Shown here: in pieces, positions 25,640 to 29,577 of the stretch | Layout: each line of letters opens with the position of its first letter | How positions within the stretch are numbered: position 1 is the stretch's first letter | Assembly (NCBI GenBank): GCA_003500135.1 | Contig: DNTA01000011.1 | Span: 1-29,577, forward strand | Length of the DNA: 29,577 nt | Direction: 5' to 3' | Source of the DNA: Cytophagales bacterium | GTDB taxonomy: Bacteria; Bacteroidota; Bacteroidia; Cytophagales; Cyclobacteriaceae | Notes under the pieces: generated by a model | The model's database searches: none | Told to the model about the DNA's origin: nothing | What the model saw: only the letters and a program-made list of their open reading frames with translations | Position numbers and translations under genes: made by a program

Positions 25640-26033
25640 AGTTCTATTGTTTTAAAATGCGGCAATATTAATAATGAAGGCGGTTTTTCGCAATATTTAA
25701 AGGGTACCTTTTAACATTTTTTAACATAGATCAGGGCCGAAAAGCGATATCCTGAAAAAGAATTCGATCTACGGGGATAACTCAAACATATTGTGGATCC
25801 GGAACGGTGTGCTCCAACGCATTGAAAGTAAATGGTAACGTTAACATAACATAATGACATAGCAGTAATCCGCCTATAATTCACTAAATTGTTAATGTCA
25901 ATAGGCGATAATTGTATGGTTGGAAATTGACGGGTATAGGGTGTTAAAAAATTATTACCTGTTGCTTTAAGAAGAAGATAACAAAACACCTAGATTATAT
26001 TTCTAACAATTCAGTACAATTAAACCTATTTCT
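25640..26033. other. 394-nt AT-rich intergenic region between divergent gldA and the Pmp3-like gene
   Basis: No protein is supported here; a 92-codon minus frame (25711-25989) has no family features. On the minus strand TAATATTG (25670-25663), one mismatch from TAnnTTTG, follows a TTG at 25693-25691 with a 20-nt spacer, a possible gldA promoter. Other weak structure: TTAACA repeated within 25710-25726, an 8-bp palindrome taacgtta (around 25837), and a 7-bp inverted repeat cgcctat/ataggcg (25871-25877, 25901-25907). No clear promoter for the rightward gene and no RNA gene was recognised. Confidence 0.5.
25663..25693 (-). promoter_or_regulatory. Tentative promoter of the gldA operon
   Basis: On the minus strand TTG (25693-25691), a 20-nt spacer, then TAATATTG (25670-25663), one mismatch to the Bacteroidota -7 consensus TAnnTTTG. 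The implied leader before the gldA ATG is about 17 nt. Suggestive only. Confidence 0.35.
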
Positions 26034-26198
26034 ATGAGCATCATACGTATAATTTTTGCTATTCTCATACCACCTCTGGGGGTATTTCTTACTGTCGGTA
26101 TTCGTGGCGCCTTTTGGCTCAATATATTGCTTACTTTGCTCGGGTATATACCGGGTATCGTTCACGCCATTTGGATTATTGCCAAAAACGACAAATAG
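26034..26198 (+). CDS. Pmp3/YqaE family small membrane protein
   Basis: A 54-residue protein starting at the ATG at 26034 (MSIIRIIFAILIPPLGVFLT) and ending HAIWIIAKNDK. It has two hydrophobic helices with the family hallmarks: IPPLGVFL in the first, and LNILLTLLGYIPGIVHAIW in the second. Pmp3/YqaE proteins are small inner-membrane proteins, usually stress-induced and linked to membrane potential or ion tolerance; biochemical function is unsettled. The PH-domain gene starts 41 nt downstream on the same strand, so the two may be cotranscribed. The gene is short and easily missed, but the family match is clear. Confidence 0.9.
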   Translation: MSIIRIIFAILIPPLGVFLTVGIRGAFWLNILLTLLGYIPGIVHAIWIIAKNDK

Positions 26199-26239
26199 TC
26201 TCTTACATCAATACATGTACAACTTAAAAAACCACACCA

Positions 26240-26710
26240 ATGAGTTACGTTCAACAAAACCTCATGAAAAATGAAAAAGTTGTCTACCAGGCCGATTTGC
26301 ACTGGTGGATATTCGCGCTTCCTGCACTTCTACTAATTGCAGGGTTTATTATGGTTATGAGTGGTGGAGATGTTGCAGGCGCCGGCTGGGCACTTGTTAT
26401 ATTTGGCGTTATCGGATTTTTGCTGAGGTGGATCAAAAAAGTCAATTCAGAATTTGTGGTCACAAACAAAAGGGTGATCCTCAAGCAGGGCCTGATCAAG
26501 CGAAATGCCAATGAAATAATGCTTAGTAAAGCCGAAGGAATGAATGTTGATCAGGGGATCATTGGCAGAATTTTGGGCTTTGGTTCTATAGTGATCACTT
26601 CGGGTGGGGCTTTGAATACATACCGGGCCATCAAAGATCCGCTTCGTTTCCGCAAGGAGATCAATGAACAGATTGAAGAGAATTATGCAACTCCTGTTCC
26701 TGCCGTTTAA
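26240..26710 (+). CDS. PH domain-containing membrane protein (bacterial PH, YdbT/YvbH-like)
   Basis: A 156-residue protein with a short polar N-terminus, two membrane spans (about 22-42 and 49-67), then a bacterial PH-like domain with the hallmark EFVVTNKRVILKQGLIKRN followed by LGFGSIVITSGGALN. Proteins of this type are inner-membrane proteins whose soluble domain faces the cytoplasm; their function is mostly unknown. A single PH unit is present, whereas larger relatives carry several. It lies downstream of the Pmp3-like gene, and an intrinsic terminator follows 13 nt past the stop. Confidence 0.88.
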   Translation: MSYVQQNLMKNEKVVYQADLHWWIFALPALLLIAGFIMVMSGGDVAGAGWALVIFGVIGFLLRWIKKVNSEFVVTNKRVILKQGLIKRNANEIMLSKAEGMNVDQGIIGRILGFGSIVITSGGALNTYRAIKDPLRFRKEINEQIEENYATPVPAV

Positions 26711-26722
26711 AGAAATACATCG

Positions 26723-26752
26723 AAAGCCCCGGAGATAAATACCGGGGTTTTT
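26723..26752 (+). terminator. Intrinsic terminator after the PH-domain gene
   Basis: Stem ccccgg (26727-26732) with ccgggg (26742-26747), extended outward by a G-T and A-T pairs (aaag at 26723-26726 with tttt), nine-base loop, then a T-run to 26752. It touches the stop codon of the convergent kelch gene. The opposite strand has only a short T-stretch after the stem, so it is mainly a plus-strand terminator. Confidence 0.8.
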
Positions 26753-27744
26753 CACTTCTTATTGATCAACTTATCCAGGTTGATCTGGTAGACATGCCGG
26801 TTGATATTTAAGCCGTGGTTGTCGTTGCTGCCGCCCATTACATACATCGTATTGCCTTGCACAACCGCCAACATAGGCCTATCGGCATAATTGGCTTCGT
26901 ACTCGGTCCATTCAAATGATCCTGTATCAAATACAATGAGGCGACCGTGAAGGGTATAGCCACCTGCCAGAAGAATATACTTCCCGTAGTTGACCACGGC
27001 ATGCGCTGAAAGGGGCGTCTCAAACCCGCCGATGTGTTCCCACGTTTTTTCCGAAAGGTGATAGCGGTAAATATCATCATGGGGTTCACCGTTATAGCCA
27101 CCAAAAACATATAAATACTCTCCCACGAAGGCGCCATTGGTTTCCATGGCCCTGGGAAGGTTCGGGAGAATGGTCCATTCTTTAGTCTTTAGGTCATAGG
27201 AGGTAAAGGCGCTGGAGTAGTGGATTTTAGGCTTGCGGCGCTGCTCATTTGTGATGTCCATCGAGCCCCCGAAAAGGTATAATTTGCCATCCTGATAAGC
27301 CATGCCGCCAAGTTTGGCCTGGTTTTCATTGTGAGCCAGATAATACGTGCGCTTTGTTTCAATATCAAAAACTTCGATATCCGGATTTCGACATATTTCG
27401 TCTGCATGATCATCGTTGGAATGCATAACACCCCCGGCCATCAAAACACCATTTAATTTGGGAATGTATGCAGCGAGCAGGTATTGTTTAGGAGTGAATT
27501 TTTTGGACATTCGCAAACTGAACCATTCCTCAGTGGCCATTGCATAACCATGTACATGGTTGGTCATGCCCCTGTTGTAGTCATAACCACCAATGGCATA
27601 GATCCACTTTCCATCGGTAGCCGCCGCCATGCCATAACGACCGGTAGGCATGTTTTTCATTTTTTCAAGTTGCACCTGCTGTCGGGCGACTCGTTTATCG
27701 TCCGAAATCAAAAGGGTAAGTAGCAATACACCAGCTTTCCACAT
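26752..27744 (-). CDS. Secreted kelch-repeat beta-propeller protein
   Basis: A 330-residue protein. The start is fixed by GGAGG five bases before the ATG at 27744 and by a leader MWKAGVLLLTLLIS, a weak signal peptide; the mature part would begin near residue 15-22. Six kelch-like units follow, each with the GG doublet after a hydrophobic strand: YAIGGYDYN, VLMAGGVMH, LYLFGGSMD, LYVFGGYNG, ILLAGGYTL and MYVMGGSND, with W-containing fourth strands (EEWFSL, KEWTIL, KTWEHI, FEWTEY). Such propellers usually bind proteins or glycans. No catalytic residues, C-terminal sorting domain or partner domain is visible. Function unknown. Confidence 0.85.
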   Translation of the reverse strand: MWKAGVLLLTLLISDDKRVARQQVQLEKMKNMPTGRYGMAAATDGKWIYAIGGYDYNRGMTNHVHGYAMATEEWFSLRMSKKFTPKQYLLAAYIPKLNGVLMAGGVMHSNDDHADEICRNPDIEVFDIETKRTYYLAHNENQAKLGGMAYQDGKLYLFGGSMDITNEQRRKPKIHYSSAFTSYDLKTKEWTILPNLPRAMETNGAFVGEYLYVFGGYNGEPHDDIYRYHLSEKTWEHIGGFETPLSAHAVVNYGKYILLAGGYTLHGRLIVFDTGSFEWTEYEANYADRPMLAVVQGNTMYVMGGSNDNHGLNINRHVYQINLDKLINKK

Positions 27745-27850
27745 ACTGGCCTCCTTTTTGGATTAAAACGCTATGTAATGGATAATATTGCGGTTAATAA
27801 AAGTGGATGAAGCAGGTTGAAGTTTCAGGTTTAAAGTCGTTCAAATACTA

Positions 27851-28303
27851 CTACACCTTTTTTTGGAAGGGATAGGTCCATTTCCAGTTCGGCATGGCGG
27901 CATTGGGGGTGTTAAGTACATTTAACAGGGGTTTTGCCCCCAGCTCTATTTGCCATACCATCACCGGGTTGCTCATTTCGATCCGGATATTATTTTTATC
28001 GACCCATTCCAGCCGGAACCCACGTAGTGATTGGTGTTTCAAGGCCGGGCCCCACCACCTCGGACAGGTGGCCCGGGGCGACTGGCCGTCGTTGTAAATA
28101 GACCAGTTGCCTTTAGGGTCGCAGCGCCAAAGCGACTTATACGGGGCGAAATCATTTTGTGGAAAAACGCGAAACCCCAGCAAATGGCCGCTCGAAAAGG
28201 GCAGTATCATCATGCCATAGCCATAATAGTGTTCATATCCCTTCCAGTCCGATTTCGCTCTTCCCGGCAATATCCTTTCAACTTTCTTTCTTATATCCAT
28301 CAT
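27851..28303 (-). CDS. Conserved-looking hypothetical protein, possibly shortened
   Basis: A 150-residue soluble protein without signal peptide or membrane span, rich in W, Y and P. Distinct stretches are YGMMILPFSSGHLLGFRVFP (about 30-49), FAPYKSLWRCDPKGNWSIYN, and CPRWWGP with the single Cys pair C61 and C80 (approximate positions). I recall a loose resemblance to longer actinobacterial hypotheticals of roughly twice the length in which the same blocks form the N-terminal half. The C-terminal half seems missing here, and the three frames after the stop do not continue it. Two adjacent ATG codons could serve as start. No function can be assigned. Confidence 0.65.
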   Translation of the reverse strand: MMDIRKKVERILPGRAKSDWKGYEHYYGYGMMILPFSSGHLLGFRVFPQNDFAPYKSLWRCDPKGNWSIYNDGQSPRATCPRWWGPALKHQSLRGFRLEWVDKNNIRIEMSNPVMVWQIELGAKPLLNVLNTPNAAMPNWKWTYPFQKKV

Positions 28304-28525
28304 TATAGGTTGTTGGTTGAGTATCAGGTAGTAAAAGGTAAGTGCATTGGAATGTCAAGTGTTTGGCCTGTAAAAATGATGGGAAATGATCAAATAAGGT
28401 GAACTTCCGTTTGCGGTGAAATGCACTGTCGCGGGACCTGAACATATGAATTACTTCTGATTACTGGAATATTCGTCCTTTTTGTATATTGAACCCGCAT
28501 ACATAAACCGAAAAATAGCGTCAAT

Positions 28526-29143
28526 ATGAAGGTGTACAATAAAATGAAATGGGCATTGGGAATTCTGTTGGTGTTTATCATTGTATTAATTACCAACTTA
28601 ATAGACCGGGACAATTTTAACCGGATACGGTACTCGATCGTGACCATCTATGAAGACCGCATTGTAGCCAACGACTTGATATTCGAGATATCAGCCGCCA
28701 TTCACAAAAAGGAGATTGCTTTGGTAAAGTCCGATACGTCATTTTTCAGGCAAAAAAACAGCCAGGTCAATGATGATATACAACGCTTTATCGATCGGTT
28801 CGAGGAGACCAAGATCACGAAAGAAGAAAGGGTGGCTTTCAACAGTTTGATCAACCATGTTGAAAATTTACAACGCCTGGAAAGTGAGTATATGGATTCG
28901 AAATTCAGGGATAAAAGTGAATTGTTGTCCCTTATAAGCGACATAAAGGACGATCTGTACGACTTGTCCAAGGTCCAGCTCAAAGAAGGCAAAAGGCAAA
29001 TGTCCCTAAGCGAAAAAACCATGGATACCATAGAGTTGTTCACCCAGGTCGAGATCATATTTCTGATTGTCATGGCCGTGCTGATCCAGTTAATTGTGCT
29101 CTATCAACCCAAAGACAAAAAACAAAGCCAGGCACCGGAATAA
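28526..29143 (+). CDS. Stand-alone four-helix-bundle sensor-type membrane protein (4HB_MCP-like)
   Basis: A 205-residue protein: a membrane span at about 8-25, a long helical extracytoplasmic segment (about 30-170) with YEDRIVANDLIFEISAAIHK and periodic Glu/Lys/Leu, a second span (about 172-193) and a short basic tail ending KDKKQSQAPE. This is the layout of the four-helix-bundle ligand-binding domain of chemoreceptors, but with no HAMP or signalling domain after the second span. It may pair with another sensor or act structurally. The start at 28526 gives a basic residue before the span; M7 is an alternative. No partner gene is adjacent. Confidence 0.75.
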   Translation: MKVYNKMKWALGILLVFIIVLITNLIDRDNFNRIRYSIVTIYEDRIVANDLIFEISAAIHKKEIALVKSDTSFFRQKNSQVNDDIQRFIDRFEETKITKEERVAFNSLINHVENLQRLESEYMDSKFRDKSELLSLISDIKDDLYDLSKVQLKEGKRQMSLSEKTMDTIELFTQVEIIFLIVMAVLIQLIVLYQPKDKKQSQAPE

Positions 29144-29577
29144 ACTACCCGCAAATATCAATGAGACTTACCGGGCACAAGCCTGATGGCAATTTTTCGT
29201 TTTCAGGCAAGTCCTACTGTTTTCCAAAAAAACTAATCATTTAAGGGCTACTATTTGCTATCCACGTGTTTCCCGGGGCAATCTATTTCATGTTGTTCGG
29301 CCATTCAAAAAAACCTTGCATTTATTATAAAAAGTAACCATTTCTGACAATAGACCTCAGGGGTCGTCAGGTCCGCACCAGAGGCCGGGTCACAATAGAC
29401 CTGAGTGGCTCCGAGGTACTACCTCGGAGGGTGTCTGGTGCGCAAACTCATTTGCTTTTGACCATAGCATGTCATTCAGGTTCTGAAAAAACAGAATGAA
29501 GTACAAGGGGACGTACGAAATAACGAAAAGCAATATTTGAATGGTTAGTCTCATCCTTTAATTAGGGCTTCCTCAGA
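29144..29577. other. Gene-free right edge of the window with secondary-structure elements
   Basis: No supported protein or tRNA in this 434-nt stretch. A 6-bp inverted repeat gcctga/tcaggc (29181-29186, 29203-29208) follows the last gene but lacks a T-run. A repeat block occupies 29347-29442. Next come two small hairpins: gcaaa/tttgc (29442-29446, 29451-29455) followed by four T, and ttctg/cagaa (29481-29485, 29492-29496). The remainder to the edge has no recognised feature. Confidence 0.5.
29347..29442. repeat. Nested inverted and direct repeat, possible dispersed element
   Basis: Outer arms CGCACCAGA (29374-29382) and TCTGGTGCG (29434-29442) are perfect 9-bp complements. They enclose an inner near-perfect palindrome at 29409-29429: 10-bp arms CTCCGAGGTA and TACCTCGGAG around a single C. 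A direct repeat ACAATAGACCTSAG (S is C or G) occurs at 29347-29360 and 29392-29405, a 45-bp period. The block is visibly richer in G+C than its surroundings. It looks like one copy of an interspersed repeat or a structured RNA. No copy number can be known from this window. Confidence 0.6.

Noticed and set aside
25711..25989. Minus-strand frame of 92 codons in the gldA/Pmp3 intergenic region
   Set aside because: No signal, domain, repeat or ribosome site; its composition looks like translated AT-rich non-coding DNA.
28031..28402. 123-codon plus frame opposite the hypothetical protein gene
   Set aside because: Its proline/arginine-rich product lacks recognisable features, while the minus frame has coherent motifs.
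29181..29208. Hairpin gcctga/tcaggc after the last gene as terminator
   Set aside because: No T-run follows the stem; kept only as a note in the intergenic entry.
29442..29460. gcaaa/tttgc hairpin followed by TTTT as an intrinsic terminator
   Set aside because: The five-base stem is weak, the T-run is short, and it lies 300 nt from the nearest stop codon.

Overview
The window looks like chromosomal DNA of a gliding-type Bacteroidota, most likely order Cytophagales (a Fulvivirga/Cyclobacteriaceae-like relative; genus not determinable by eye). Four things point there: the alternative complex III plus aa3 oxidase gene order, a gldA-gldF-gldG block, sparse Shine-Dalgarno sequences, and a TAnnTTTG-type -7 promoter element.

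Region 1 (1-10316, + strand) is one long respiratory operon that enters from outside the window. It carries the last four genes of alternative complex III (actC partial, actD, actE, actF), cytochrome c oxidase subunits II and I, heme A synthase (ctaA), heme O synthase (ctaB), two subunit III genes and a subunit IV gene. Gaps are 35 nt or less, and a strong intrinsic terminator follows at 10280-10316. Together the products oxidise quinol, pass electrons through the ActE cytochrome c, reduce O2, and make the heme A the oxidase needs.

Region 2 (10347-11824, +) holds oxidase-associated accessory genes: an SCO-like protein that has lost its copper ligands, a DUF420 membrane protein, and a small secreted/anchored CxxC protein. 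Region 3 (11846-18944, +) is a 1222-residue multi-span NtrY-like histidine kinase whose end overlaps by 8 nt the start of an 1145-residue predicted outer-membrane protein.

Region 4 (18954-21287, - strand) holds an MlaF/MlaE-type lipid ABC transporter without an adjacent MCE gene, and a short-chain dehydrogenase whose predicted promoter carries a perfect 16-bp palindrome over the -33 element. Region 5 (21422-25693, -) is a gliding/ABC operon gldA-gldF-gldG-DUF4340 ending in an intrinsic terminator.

Region 6 (25640-29577) is looser accessory DNA: a 394-nt intergenic stretch, a 54-residue Pmp3/YqaE membrane peptide gene, a PH-domain membrane protein, a secreted kelch protein, a hypothetical protein, a stand-alone four-helix-bundle sensor-like membrane protein, and a gene-free 3' end with a nested inverted/direct repeat. 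No tRNA, rRNA, CRISPR array, transposase or phage gene was recognised. The observations most worth a second look are the copper-ligand-less SCO homologue, the kinase/outer-membrane-protein pair, the operator-like palindrome, the His-to-Asn change in heme A synthase, and the repeat near the right edge.
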